From Arthrobacter sp. 260 (GTDB lineage: Bacteria > Actinomycetota > Actinomycetes > Actinomycetales > Micrococcaceae): a stretch of 64,000 bases of DNA. The notes beneath the pieces are model-generated. The model was not told the DNA's origin and ran no database searches. It was given only the letters and a program-made list of their open reading frames with translations. Made by a program: the position numbers and the translations under genes. The stretch covers positions 1 through 64,000 of the forward strand of contig NZ_JABFOE010000002.1 of assembly GCF_013116745.1 (NCBI RefSeq), written 5' to 3'. Below are positions 42,503 to 51,220 of the stretch, in pieces; within the stretch, counting starts at the first letter, position 1; every line of letters begins with the position of its first letter.

Positions 42503-43864
42503 ATGACACCGTCACTCATCGCGTTCCTCGTTCTGATCGGCGCCTTTGCCTGGGGTTCCTTCACCAAGGTCAACGCCGGCCTGATCGCCCTGGTCGCCGC
42601 CTTCGTTGTCGGCACCACCCTTGCCGGCCTCCCCATCGCCGACGTGATCGGCGCCTTCCCCTCCGGGCTGTTCTTCATCCTGGTCGGGGCCACCCTGCTG
42701 TTTGCGATCGTCCGCGTCAACGGAACCATCGACCTGATGGCCTACTGGTGCGAACGCCTGGCAGGTGACCGCAGGCTCCTCGTGCCGGTCCTGATGTTCC
42801 TGCTCACCGCGCTGCTCGCCTCCGCCGGTGCGTTCACTCCGGCGGCCATTGCCATCGTCGCCCCGGTAGCACTGGCACTCGGTGCTCGTTTCGGGATCAG
42901 CGCCCTCGCCATGGGACTCGTCGTCGTGCAGGGCGCCAACGCTGGCGCTTTCTCACCGGTCAACCCCTTCGGAGTGCTGTCGAACCAGATGCTGGACAGC
43001 GCTGGTGCCTCCAGCGACTCCTGGAAGCTCTACCTCTATTGCTTCCTCTTCAACGCCCTCCTCGCGGTCCTGGCCTACGCCCTGATCCAGACCATCGTGA
43101 AACGCCGTGCGTCGAAGCACCCCGCCGACTCGTCCGCCGATCCGGCAGCGACTTCCCGTGATGACACGCCGGGCCAGGATGGGCTGGACGTCGACGGCGG
43201 CGCCGCCGGCTCCGGTGGGACGCTGACCGCCACCCGGACCACCGCCGACCCGATCACCCGGGTGGACGTCACTCCGATGCGGGTGATCACCCTGCTCGGT
43301 CTGGTCGCACTGCTGGTGCTCACCACTGTCTTCGCGATCGACGTCGGCGTGGCCTCCCTCACCATTGCCCTCATCCTGATCGCGATCAATTCAGGCGTCC
43401 AGAAACCCGCTGTGGAGGCCATGCCGTGGAGTGCCATCATCCTGGTCACCGGCATCGTCACCTACGTGGGGATGCTGGAAGCGATGGGTGCACTAGACGA
43501 GTTGCAGGCTGGCATTGAAAGCCTGGGCAACGGATCCATCGCCGCCCTGGTAACCGGGTACGTCGTCGCTCTCGTATCGGCCTTCGCCTCCACCACCGGC
43601 ACGCTCGGCGTGATCAGCCCGGTGGTCACACCGATCGCGCTGGATCCGCTCCTGACGCCAATCGGCGTGGTCACCGCCATCTCCATTAGTTCATCGGTGG
43701 TGGACGTGAGCCCCATGTCCACCAGCGGCGCCCTGCTGATGGCCAGTGCGCAGCCCAAGGATGAGCGGATGTTCTTCAGGGCCTTGCTGCTCTGGGCGAT
43801 CGCGATGATCGGTATTGTGCCGGTTGCTGTCTGGTTCTTCTTTGTCCAGCTGGGCATCGGCTAA
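42503..43864 (+). CDS. MatC-like dicarboxylate carrier, probable maleate transporter
   Basis: A 453-aa integral membrane protein paralogous to the carrier at 32532. Both halves are conserved (AFVVGTTLAGLPIADVIGAF, FFILVGATLLFAIVRVNGTI, and in the C-half SAFASTTGTLGVISP, SSSVVDVSPMSTSGALLMAS), with a hydrophilic Asp/Gly/Thr-rich linker at about 200-250. Located 8 bp after maiA and so co-transcribed; maleate or fumarate uptake is the simplest role. The class is secondary, ion-coupled transport. Confidence 0.83.
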   Translation: MTPSLIAFLVLIGAFAWGSFTKVNAGLIALVAAFVVGTTLAGLPIADVIGAFPSGLFFILVGATLLFAIVRVNGTIDLMAYWCERLAGDRRLLVPVLMFLLTALLASAGAFTPAAIAIVAPVALALGARFGISALAMGLVVVQGANAGAFSPVNPFGVLSNQMLDSAGASSDSWKLYLYCFLFNALLAVLAYALIQTIVKRRASKHPADSSADPAATSRDDTPGQDGLDVDGGAAGSGGTLTATRTTADPITRVDVTPMRVITLLGLVALLVLTTVFAIDVGVASLTIALILIAINSGVQKPAVEAMPWSAIILVTGIVTYVGMLEAMGALDELQAGIESLGNGSIAALVTGYVVALVSAFASTTGTLGVISPVVTPIALDPLLTPIGVVTAISISSSVVDVSPMSTSGALLMASAQPKDERMFFRALLLWAIAMIGIVPVAVWFFFVQLGIG

Positions 43865-43880
43865 CCAGCCGCAGGCCTGA

Positions 43881-43925
43881 CCAGGGCGCTTCCGCGGTAC
43901 CCGTTTAGCCGCGGAAGTGCCCTGG
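43881..43925. terminator. Bidirectional hairpin between convergent genes
   Basis: Arms starting CCAGGGC-CTTCCGCGG (43881) and CCGCGGAAG-GCCCTGG (ending 43925) pair with one bulge or mismatch. The 3' arm covers the final codons of the flavin-reductase gene. Confidence 0.7.
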
Positions 43926-44519
43926 CCATTCATCCACCGGGATGCGTTTGATCGTCTGGATCGCCCCGGTGGTCCCCCACTCGTCCCGTCCCAGCCGGGA
44001 CAGGGGTTTGAGGCGGTCCATCAGCGGATGGGTGCCATCAAGGACCTCGGTCGACACTGCGGCGTGGGTGACCTCGCCGAACACCACGAAACAATCCCCG
44101 ATGGGGAGCACCTGATGGAGTTTGCACTCCAGGGCGACCGGCGACTCCAGGACGCGCGGGGTGGCAATGGTGAGGCTCGGCTCGCGGGTGAGACCCGCGG
44201 CATCGAACTCGCTGACATCGCGGTCGAAGTTCGTGGCTGTCGCATTGATCTGTTCGAACAACGGCTCGGGAGCAAGGTTCACCACAAACTCGCCGGTCTC
44301 CTCGATGTTGCGCAACGTGTCCTTGCGGCCCACCGAGGTGAACTGGACGATCGGCGGGTTCACCGACGCGATGGTGAAGAACGAGTGCGGTGCCAGGTTG
44401 TCGTCGCCTGCCGCCGACCGGGAGGACACCCAGGCGATCGGCCGTGGCACCACCGTCGAGGTCAGGAGGCGGTAGAAGTCCCGGTTCGAGGTTGAGTCCC
44501 TACTGAAGTCTTTGCGCAT
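43905..44519 (-). CDS. Flavin reductase family protein (FMN-binding split barrel)
   Basis: A 204-aa protein of the flavin reductase/DIM6-NTAB type. It begins with the FYRLLTSTVVPRPIAWVSSR signature, followed by APHSFFTIASVNPPIVQFTS, DTLRNIEETGEFVVNL and an FGEVTHAAV segment, all on the split-barrel FMN site. It probably reduces or binds flavin for a partner oxygenase, but none is adjacent. It starts 10 bp downstream of the NmrA-like gene and is co-transcribed with it. Confidence 0.85.
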   Translation of the reverse strand: MRKDFSRDSTSNRDFYRLLTSTVVPRPIAWVSSRSAAGDDNLAPHSFFTIASVNPPIVQFTSVGRKDTLRNIEETGEFVVNLAPEPLFEQINATATNFDRDVSEFDAAGLTREPSLTIATPRVLESPVALECKLHQVLPIGDCFVVFGEVTHAAVSTEVLDGTHPLMDRLKPLSRLGRDEWGTTGAIQTIKRIPVDEWPGHFRG

Positions 44520-44529
44520 ATGCCTGAGC

Positions 44530-45378
44530 CTAGCGGCCCGGATGGAGAACGCTGGCGAGATCCCGGGCTGGTCGCCCGGTGAGATCCTGCACCGTCGGCG
44601 TCACCCTGGACAGCCCGCCCTCAGCGATCGCCGTGTAGGTGCTGACCCAGGCATCCAGCTGCCAGCCGGGCACACCAAAGTGCTGCCGCGATGCGTACGC
44701 CTCCTCCACCGATTCGGCCTGATAGCTGACGTCCCGGCCGGTCTCCGCCGTGATGATGGCGGCATCCTCTGTGAGGGTGAGGGAGTCGGGGCCGGTGAGC
44801 TCGTAGGTTTTTCCCTCGTGCGCCGCGGGGTCCCTGAGGATTACCGCTGCCACCTGAGCGACGTCGTCTCTGGCCACCGCTGCCAGCCGGCCGGTGCCCG
44901 CCGGACCGCGGATCACCCCTGCGTCGTCGGCGAAGTACTGCAGCACGTCCAGGTAGAGGTTGTTGCGGAGGAAGGTGTAGGCCATCCCGGAGTTGCGGAG
45001 GTACTCCTCGGTAGCCCAGTGGTCGCGCCCCAGGGTGAACGTGGCGTCCGGGGCCGCGCCGAAGAAGGAGGTGTACACAACATGCTGGACGCCTGCCTCC
45101 CTGGCCGCGTCAACGAAAGTGAGGTGCTGGTCCACGCGGTCCTCAGCTTCACCTGCCGACACCATGAAGAGCGTGTGAACCCCTTCAAGGGCTGTGACAG
45201 CTGCGGGCCTGTCGGCGTAGCTGCACTGGACGGCCGTCGCCTCCGGCAGTGCTGGCGCGCGGCCCAGGTCCCTGACGGGGAGGCGAAGCGGCAGCCCGTC
45301 CGCCGAGAGTAGACGTGCCGTGGAGCCGCCCAGGGCCCCCGTTGATCCAGTTACCGCCACAAGATTGTTCATACCCAT
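44530..45378 (-). CDS. NmrA-like NAD(P)-binding protein
   Basis: A 282-aa atypical short-chain dehydrogenase/NmrA-type protein: Rossmann VTGSTGALGGSTARLL at the N-terminus, then VQHVVYTSFFGAAPDATFTL and GMAYTFLRNNLYLDVL, as in quinone-reductase-like (QorB) and NmrA redox sensors. Start at 45378 or the second ATG at 45372. It precedes a flavin reductase family gene, suggesting a quinone or redox-related pair (inference). Confidence 0.82.
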   Translation of the reverse strand: MGMNNLVAVTGSTGALGGSTARLLSADGLPLRLPVRDLGRAPALPEATAVQCSYADRPAAVTALEGVHTLFMVSAGEAEDRVDQHLTFVDAAREAGVQHVVYTSFFGAAPDATFTLGRDHWATEEYLRNSGMAYTFLRNNLYLDVLQYFADDAGVIRGPAGTGRLAAVARDDVAQVAAVILRDPAAHEGKTYELTGPDSLTLTEDAAIITAETGRDVSYQAESVEEAYASRQHFGVPGWQLDAWVSTYTAIAEGGLSRVTPTVQDLTGRPARDLASVLHPGR

Positions 45379-45453
45379 CTGCAGCGTGGCGGGGAGGGGA
45401 ATTATTTCCGCCGAAGAGGGGCGTTTCGTCGGGCTCGCCTAGACTGGGGAACC

Positions 45454-45552
45454 ATGCGCTTCATCAACAAATACCGTGTGCCCATCGTCTGGCTCCTCAT
45501 CATCGCCCTGGTGGCAAGCATCGGCGCGGGTTTCTTCGCCCAGATCTTTTAG
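45454..45552 (+). CDS. Small single-span membrane protein (32 aa)
   Basis: A short frame starting MRFINKYRVPIVWLL with one strongly hydrophobic helix of about 19 residues and a basic N-terminus, ending in FAQIF. GGGGA sits 4 bp before the ATG, and codon use is GC3-rich like real genes here. No family recognised. It occupies the gap between the NmrA-like gene and an SDR gene. Confidence 0.55.
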   Translation: MRFINKYRVPIVWLLIIALVASIGAGFFAQIF

Positions 45553-45692
45553 TTGCCCAGCGCCACCTTGTTTCGGACAGCCCTCACGTCATAGAATAGT
45601 CAGTAGGCTTAGCTTTCAGGGGTTGTGACATCTCATCCACACCCCGGCTGGTCTACACAGACCGTACATTCGCACGGCAAGTGAGGAAATAG

Positions 45693-46604
45693 ATGACTGA
45701 CAAGACTTTGACCACCGACCAGTACACCTTCCAGGATCCGGTAACGCGGTTCCCGAGCATCTCGGCACCGAAGCAGGATCAGCCCGAGCCCGGGCTGGAT
45801 CGGGACCTCGAACCACAGACCGACCGCGGCGAAACGTCATACCGCGGAACCGGACGGCTCAAGGGTCGGAAGGCCCTGATCACCGGAGCGGACTCCGGTA
45901 TTGGAGCAGCAGTTGCGATTGCCTTCGCGCGTGAAGGCGCGGATGTGGCGCTGTCCTACCTCCCCGAAGAAGAACCGGATGCAATCGAGATTGCCCGCAT
46001 CATCGAAGAGGCCGGCCAGAAGGCCGTCAAGCTTCCCGGTGACTTGACCGACGCAGCATTCTGCCGGTCACTCGTGAACGATGCCGCCGAGCAGCTCGGT
46101 GGTCTGGACATCCTGGTCAACAATGCCGGGAAGCAGATCGCCGTCGAGAGCCTTGAGGATCTCACCGACGAGCAGCTGGATGAGACCTTCAAGACCAACA
46201 TCTACTCGTTCTTCTGGATTACCCGCGAGGCACTGAAGCACCTGAAGCCCGGGTCGAGCATCGTGAACTCCACCTCGATCCAGGCCTACAGCCCCTCCTC
46301 CACGCTGTTGGACTACGCGAGCACCAAAGCGGCCATCAACAACTTCACCAAGGGTTTGGCCGAGCAGCTGGCGCCCAAAGGTATCCGGGTGAATGCGGTC
46401 GCACCTGGCCCCATCTGGACACCACTGCAGGTTTCGGACGGGCAGCCGAAGGACAAGCTGCCCGAGTTTGGCAAGGACACGCCACTGGGCCGTGCTGGCC
46501 AGCCTACCGAACTGGCCCCGGCCTACGTCTTCCTGGCGTCGTCGGAGTCCAGCTACGTGGTCGGCGAAACGCTCAACGTCAACGGCGGAAAGCCTTCGCC
46601 GTAA
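45693..46604 (+). CDS. SDR family oxidoreductase (general-stress GSP39-like)
   Basis: Classical short-chain dehydrogenase of 303 aa with about 50 extra N-terminal residues (YTFQDPVTRFPSISAP), as in the YhdF/GSP39 stress-induced group. Cofactor motif GADSGIGAAVA, NNAGKQ, catalytic Ser in VNSTSIQAY and Tyr-Lys in LDYASTKAAINN; a PGPIWTPLQ loop follows. GAGGAAA ribosome binding site. The substrate is not known; the group is tied to osmotic or general stress responses. Confidence 0.9.
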   Translation: MTDKTLTTDQYTFQDPVTRFPSISAPKQDQPEPGLDRDLEPQTDRGETSYRGTGRLKGRKALITGADSGIGAAVAIAFAREGADVALSYLPEEEPDAIEIARIIEEAGQKAVKLPGDLTDAAFCRSLVNDAAEQLGGLDILVNNAGKQIAVESLEDLTDEQLDETFKTNIYSFFWITREALKHLKPGSSIVNSTSIQAYSPSSTLLDYASTKAAINNFTKGLAEQLAPKGIRVNAVAPGPIWTPLQVSDGQPKDKLPEFGKDTPLGRAGQPTELAPAYVFLASSESSYVVGETLNVNGGKPSP

Positions 46605-46632
46605 CCCTTAGCCACCCCTTGTCGATGCCGAC

Positions 46633-46676
46633 CATCCCCGCCGTAAGCCCGAGAAATCGTGCTGCTGGCGGGGATG
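46633..46676 (+). terminator. Possible terminator of the SDR gene
   Basis: CATCCCCGCC (46633-46642) and GGCGGGGATG (46667-46676) can pair perfectly, but the loop is 24 nt, so the call is moderate. Confidence 0.45.
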
Positions 46677-46681
46677 AGCGC

Positions 46682-46705
46682 TATATAAGGCTAGACATAT
46701 ATAAG
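46682..46705 (+). promoter_or_regulatory. TATATAAG direct repeat before the ArsR-type gene
   Basis: TATATAAG occurs at 46682-46689 and 46698-46705, a 16-bp period, 23 bp upstream of the regulator's ATG. This AT-rich patch may hold the -10 element and an autoregulatory site. Confidence 0.4.
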
Positions 46706-46727
46706 CACTCTTTGATAGGTTCTGCTT

Positions 46728-47051
46728 ATGCATGCGTTTGATGTCCTGGGGGACCCCGTCCGCCGCCGAATTCTGGAGCTGCTCCTCGGCGAGGAGTGGT
46801 CTGCCGGCGATATTGCCCGGGTGATCCGAACCGAGTTCGGGATTTCCCAGCCAGCCGTTTCGCAGCACCTCCGTGTGCTGCGGGAAGCAGGGTTTGCGCG
46901 GGTGCGGGGTGATGGCACCCGCCGCCTGTACGCAGTCGAAGCTGGCCCGCTGCAGGACGTCGACCAGTGGCTGGAGCCTTTCCGCGCGTTCTGGACCGGC
47001 CGGCTCGATGCCATCGGGACGGAACTGGCGCGCGCACGCCGCCGTAACTGA
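46728..47051 (+). CDS. ArsR-family winged-helix regulator
   Basis: A 107-aa ArsR-type repressor: MHAFDVLGDPVRRRILELLL, then FGISQPAVSQHLRVLREAGF as the recognition helix and a wing ending RRLYAVEAGPLQDVDQWLEP. No metal-binding ELCVCDL-type Cys motif is present, so it belongs to the non-metal group that often pairs with an AHSA1/SRPBCC gene; none is adjacent here. It probably represses its own gene. Confidence 0.85.
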   Translation: MHAFDVLGDPVRRRILELLLGEEWSAGDIARVIRTEFGISQPAVSQHLRVLREAGFARVRGDGTRRLYAVEAGPLQDVDQWLEPFRAFWTGRLDAIGTELARARRRN

Positions 47052-47115
47052 CCAGCCTGGCGGGAGCTGTCGACCGCTCCCTTGCACTTCCGGAATGGCA
47101 TCATGCGCCGGATGG

Positions 47116-47706
47116 CTAGGCGAACACCCCCACAAAGCGGAAGAACACGCTGGCGGCCGTGATGATCAGCAGCAGCGCCGCCGTCGTGCCGGTCCACCCG
47201 CTGAGGAAACCGTGGAGTCGCTCACCTGCGGGCAACACGCCACGAAGAACGTTGCGTGAAGTGAGGAACGTGGTGAGGACGATCATGGCCGCCCACACCA
47301 CCATGCAGTAAATGCAGAGGATGCCGATCGCGAACAGCGCCTGGCTCCACAGCCAGATGGTGAAGACCATCCCCGCCACGACGCCAACCTGGAGGGAACG
47401 CCAGTACCATTTAGCGACGGTGGCCCCCGCGAGGAGCATCGCCCCCGTGGTGATCACCACACTGAACGCGACGATGCCCAGCAGGGGGTTGGGGAAGCCG
47501 AACAGGCTGGCCTGCCAGGTCCTGAAGACCTCACCACACGAAACGAAGGCGTTGACATCGCAGCTGGTGACGTAGTTGGGGTCGGCGTACACGGCGAGCC
47601 GTTCGAGGACCAGTTGCCCGGACGCAAGCCACCCCACCAGTCCTGTGATGACCATAAGCCACCCAAACGGCCGGTCATGGGCGAAACGAGGGGTACGGCT
47701 GTCCAT
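47116..47706 (-). CDS. Vitamin K epoxide reductase (VKOR) family protein
   Basis: A 196-aa membrane protein with about five spans. It has the quinone-site CxxC (GILCIYCMVVW) and the loop cysteines (SCDVNAFVSCGEVF) that pass electrons from an extracytoplasmic thiol oxidase, so it should reoxidise a DsbA-like protein for disulfide formation. ATG 47706 (MDSRTPRF) is preferred over the upstream in-frame start because the latter adds an unusual N-terminus. No DsbA gene is adjacent. Divergent from the CtaG-CopD gene. Confidence 0.88.
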   Translation of the reverse strand: MDSRTPRFAHDRPFGWLMVITGLVGWLASGQLVLERLAVYADPNYVTSCDVNAFVSCGEVFRTWQASLFGFPNPLLGIVAFSVVITTGAMLLAGATVAKWYWRSLQVGVVAGMVFTIWLWSQALFAIGILCIYCMVVWAAMIVLTTFLTSRNVLRGVLPAGERLHGFLSGWTGTTAALLLIITAASVFFRFVGVFA

Positions 47707-47766
47707 GGTTCCATCCTCAACTGATCGGCAGCCGGGCGCAAAAGCGGACAGAAACCTCCCGGGCAA

Positions 47767-47789
47767 TACTTCTACGTCATGTAGAAGTA
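47767..47789 (+). promoter_or_regulatory. 9-bp-arm palindrome upstream of the CopD-CtaG gene
   Basis: TACTTCTAC (47767-47775) and GTAGAAGTA (47781-47789) flank a 5-bp spacer; a possible -10 (TAGACT, 47792-47797) follows. The form (TAC...GTA) resembles BlaI/CopY-family operators, but no such regulator is in the window. Confidence 0.6.
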
Positions 47790-47815
47790 GCTAGACTGAG
47801 TATCCAGGAGGATCT

Positions 47816-49924
47816 ATGACCGGCATAACGCATTCGGGGCCCACGGCGCCTCAGGGGGAACCAGTTTCGTCGGGCCCAGACACCGACCCGGCACATGAGT
47901 CAGGCACGGATCGGTCGCCGGAAACGGGCATCCCCGAACGCAGTATTGTCCGGGTGGTGCTCGGGATTGCTCTGCCCGTCAGCCTGGCCGTTGCCATCCT
48001 GGCGATGTACTTCAGCGAGGCCCTGACGACGTACCGGACCACGATGGCGGATCCGGGCGACTTCGTGGTGCATGCGCGTCCGGCGGCACGCGTTGTCCAG
48101 GACTTGAGCGCCGCCCTGACCATCGGCTTCCTGGTGCTCTGCGCCGGTCTGCTCCCGGCGTCCGGCCGCGACAAGTCAATCATCGGGTTCGCCCAGTGGA
48201 AGGCCCTGCGCTGGGCGGGTTGGTCCGCGGGGGTCTGGTTCGTGTCGTCGGTCGCCTCGCTGGCGCTGATCGCCGCCGATACGGCAGGGCAGTCGATGCT
48301 CAGCCCCGGTTTCTTCTCCATCTTCCTGTTCTTCGCTACCGAACTGGAGCTGGGTCAGATCCTGCTGGTGGCGTTGATGGCCGTTCTCATCCTGGTGGTC
48401 ATGCTGCCGATGGTCCGGTCCACCACCGGCGCCGGTATCGCGCTGGGCATTGCCATGCTGGGAATCCTGCCGTTGGCCCTGGCCGGGCACGCCGCCGGGT
48501 CCGATGATCACGGCAACGCGGTGAACTCGCTCGCCCTCCACCTCATCGGTGTCTGCGTGTGGGTGGGTGGCCTCGCGGCCGTGCTGCTGCTGGGATCCCA
48601 GCTGGGCAAGGACACCGGCCGGGTTCTTCGTCGCTATTCCGCGCTGGCCGTTTGGGCCTTCGGGGCAGTGGCGTTCTCCGGCATCATCAACGCCAGCCTC
48701 CGGCTCGGGTCTTTCGCCGACCTGGCCACGCCCTACGGGATCCTCGTCCTGGTGAAGGTCAGCAGCCTCACGGCGCTGGGCCTTGCCGGGTGGTATCAAC
48801 GCCGCAGAATACTGCCCCGGCTGGACCGCAACCCCGAGGACCGGCGGGCATTCACCATCTTCGGCGTATCCGAGGCCGCGCTGATGATCGTCACGATCGG
48901 GGTGTCCGCTGGCCTCGCGGCGAGCCCGCCGCCGGTCCCGCAGGGGTCGATTGCCGACGTCGACCTGCGCCGGTCCCTCCTGGGCTATCCCTTCCCGGAG
49001 CCACTCACCGTCTCTAGCTTCATGACGTCGTGGCACCCCGATTGGACCATCGGGCTCCTGATCCTCGTTGCCGGGGGTGCCTACCTTGCCGCTGTCGTCA
49101 AGATCCGGCGCCGGGGCGACGCCTGGTCCATTCCACGCACCCTGGCGTTCCTCGCGGGCTGTGCGCTGCTGATTTGGCTTACCAGTGGCGGTCCCGCCGT
49201 GTACGGGAGGACCAGCTTCTCTGGGCACATGATCCAGCACATGGGCCTCATGATGTACGCGCCCGTCCTCTTTGTCCTCGGCGCCCCCATCCTTCTGCTG
49301 CTGAAGGCAACCCGGCCGCGCACCGACGGCAGCCGGGGACTCCGGGAGTGGGTGCTCTGGCTCTTCCGCTCACGGTTCAGCCGCTTCCTGACCCGCCCGC
49401 CAGTCGCCGGTCTGATCTTCGTGGGCAGCATGGTGGGGTTCTACTACTCGCCGATCTTCGACCTGGCGCTGTCTACCCACGTGGGGCACGTGTTCATGAT
49501 CGTGCACTTCCTCATTACCGGGTACCTCTTTGCCTGGGTGCTGATTGGGATCGACCCGGGGCCGGCCCGGTCACCCTACCCGTTCAGGCTCATCATTCTG
49601 CTGGCGACCATGGCCTTCCACGCCTTCTTCGGGCTTTCCCTCCTGGGCGGCACGGAGATTCTGGCACCGAGCTGGTGGGCCAGCCTGCAGCTCACCGATT
49701 CCGCGGCGCTGCTCGCTGACCAGCAGCGGGGCGGTGCGATCGCCTGGGGGATTGGGGAGATCCCCACCGTCCTCCTTGCCCTGGGGGTCGCCATGGCCTG
49801 GCGGAAGGACGACGAGCGCACCGCGGTCCGCGAGGACCGCGCCGCCGACCGGGACGACGACGCCAAGCTCACCGCCTACAACCAGCACCTCGAGAGCCTG
49901 CAACGGCGGTCGTCCGGACGGTGA
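47816..49924 (+). CDS. CopD - CtaG fusion membrane protein (cytochrome oxidase/copper)
   Basis: A 702-aa polytopic protein. After a hydrophilic N-terminus and early membrane segments, a CopD-type copper resistance domain covers about 200-340 (HLIGVCVWVGGLAAVLLLGS, FSGIINASLRLG). A caa3-type CtaG assembly domain covers about 400-660 (SFMTSWHPDWTIGLLIL, GHMIQHMGLMMYAPVLFVLG, HVFMIVHFLITGYLFAWVLI, FHAFFGLSLLGG), with conserved His residues suited to copper. AGGAGG ribosome binding site. This fusion is common in actinobacteria and probably delivers copper to cytochrome c oxidase. Confidence 0.9.
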   Translation: MTGITHSGPTAPQGEPVSSGPDTDPAHESGTDRSPETGIPERSIVRVVLGIALPVSLAVAILAMYFSEALTTYRTTMADPGDFVVHARPAARVVQDLSAALTIGFLVLCAGLLPASGRDKSIIGFAQWKALRWAGWSAGVWFVSSVASLALIAADTAGQSMLSPGFFSIFLFFATELELGQILLVALMAVLILVVMLPMVRSTTGAGIALGIAMLGILPLALAGHAAGSDDHGNAVNSLALHLIGVCVWVGGLAAVLLLGSQLGKDTGRVLRRYSALAVWAFGAVAFSGIINASLRLGSFADLATPYGILVLVKVSSLTALGLAGWYQRRRILPRLDRNPEDRRAFTIFGVSEAALMIVTIGVSAGLAASPPPVPQGSIADVDLRRSLLGYPFPEPLTVSSFMTSWHPDWTIGLLILVAGGAYLAAVVKIRRRGDAWSIPRTLAFLAGCALLIWLTSGGPAVYGRTSFSGHMIQHMGLMMYAPVLFVLGAPILLLLKATRPRTDGSRGLREWVLWLFRSRFSRFLTRPPVAGLIFVGSMVGFYYSPIFDLALSTHVGHVFMIVHFLITGYLFAWVLIGIDPGPARSPYPFRLIILLATMAFHAFFGLSLLGGTEILAPSWWASLQLTDSAALLADQQRGGAIAWGIGEIPTVLLALGVAMAWRKDDERTAVREDRAADRDDDAKLTAYNQHLESLQRRSSGR

Positions 49925-49964
49925 CCCCGCCGTTCGTCCGTCGCGGGACTGGCGCCGCCCACAG

Positions 49965-50000
49965 CTGCGCCCCGCCTGCCGGGTGACAGACGGGGCGCAG
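49965..50000. terminator. Hairpin between convergent genes
   Basis: CTGCGCCCCG (49965-49974) and CGGGGCGCAG (49991-50000) pair perfectly around a 16-nt loop between the CopD-CtaG stop and the next, convergent, stop. Confidence 0.6.
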
Positions 50001-50023
50001 GGACAACGCTGTGCTGCTGTTCG

Positions 50024-51112
50024 CTAGCGGGTGGTGGTGTTTTCGTAGTCCGCCCGGTCGATCCGGCGGTGGTACCGCATGCCGGTGAGGCCACCGAGGA
50101 CCGCACCGATGAGGGCTGCCGCGATGGCCACGACGACGGCGATGATCCCCGTCGTGGTCAGGTTCCCCTCATTGAGCGGGATGCGGGGGAAGCTGTTGAG
50201 GTTCGCCAGGATGTCGAACTGACTACCGAAGATCAGGCCGAGAATCGCCACGAGAACCGCAATGATGAGCGCCCACAGCCAGACGGCGACTCCCTGCTTC
50301 GCGCCGTTGAACCGGGCCATCCTGCCCGCTACATATCCGCCGGCGAAGTACGAGAGGAGCAGGATCACCAGGAGCACGATCGCCCCGGTAATGCCGACCG
50401 TCTGCGGATCGGCGGCGACCTGGTCTGCCGCGTCGGTGAGATCGGTGTTGGTGGACAACCCGAAGACTGCGCCGGCGGCGGCGACGAAGGCCGTCAGCAG
50501 GACGGCCATTCCGGTGGCGGTCAGCCAGCCGAAGAACGCCGAGCCAAACTTCATGCCGCCGAAGGTGTCCTTCTCGTGCTGCAGAAGTGCGGCGCGTTCG
50601 GCTGATGCTGGTAGGGCGGGACGATCATCCTGTGCGTCCCGGTAGCGGGCGTCGTCGGGATCAGCGGTGTGGCTCACCGGCTGCGCGGTCACCGGCTGGG
50701 TCCTGGTCGAGGGTGACGCCGCGGCGCCAGCACCCGCACCTGTCGCGACCGCTCCGGCCATGCCGTCGGGCTGGGTCCGGTGCTCCCGGGTGCGATCGCT
50801 GTCGGTGGTCCGGTGCACCTCGGTGGGCTGTCCGTCGCCGTAGTGCTGTTCCTTGGTCACCGCGGCGTTGTTGCCTTCATTGGCAGGGTCGCTGGCGCTG
50901 CTGCGGGGGGTGACGTGGGTGTGCGCCTGGGTAGCGTCGGGGTCGTTCTCGCTGGAGGGGGTGACGTGGCTGTATGCCTGGGTGGCATCGCCGTCGTCGG
51001 GCGTTGACGAGCGTGGATCACGCCGATCCGATGGTCCGTCAGCATGCTTGGGGGTGGTGTCGCGGGGAGTTGTACTGTCGGACGGGTCGTTCTCGGATCC
51101 TGGCGTGCTCAT
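50024..51112 (-). CDS. Membrane protein with long disordered N-terminus
   Basis: A 362-aa protein whose first about 180 residues are polar and low in complexity (Asp/Ser/Thr/Pro/His), with an imperfect internal repeat DATQAYSHVTPSSEN / DATQAHTHVTPRSS at about 43-70. The C-terminal half has four hydrophobic segments (about 190-350) with small-residue-rich helices and GGYVAGRMARFNGAKQG. No known family is assigned; such proteins are common in Micrococcaceae. Probably in the cytoplasmic membrane with a cytoplasmic tail; function unknown. Confidence 0.75.
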   Translation of the reverse strand: MSTPGSENDPSDSTTPRDTTPKHADGPSDRRDPRSSTPDDGDATQAYSHVTPSSENDPDATQAHTHVTPRSSASDPANEGNNAAVTKEQHYGDGQPTEVHRTTDSDRTREHRTQPDGMAGAVATGAGAGAAASPSTRTQPVTAQPVSHTADPDDARYRDAQDDRPALPASAERAALLQHEKDTFGGMKFGSAFFGWLTATGMAVLLTAFVAAAGAVFGLSTNTDLTDAADQVAADPQTVGITGAIVLLVILLLSYFAGGYVAGRMARFNGAKQGVAVWLWALIIAVLVAILGLIFGSQFDILANLNSFPRIPLNEGNLTTTGIIAVVVAIAAALIGAVLGGLTGMRYHRRIDRADYENTTTR

Positions 51113-51220
51113 CGTGCCTCCTGCTATCGGGCCCTAGGGCTTTATCAGTAACCTTAGTGATGCCGTGGGGCCTGAACAAGCGTGGACCGGAGCGGTGCCT
51201 GGCAGTGAGAGACTTTCCCT

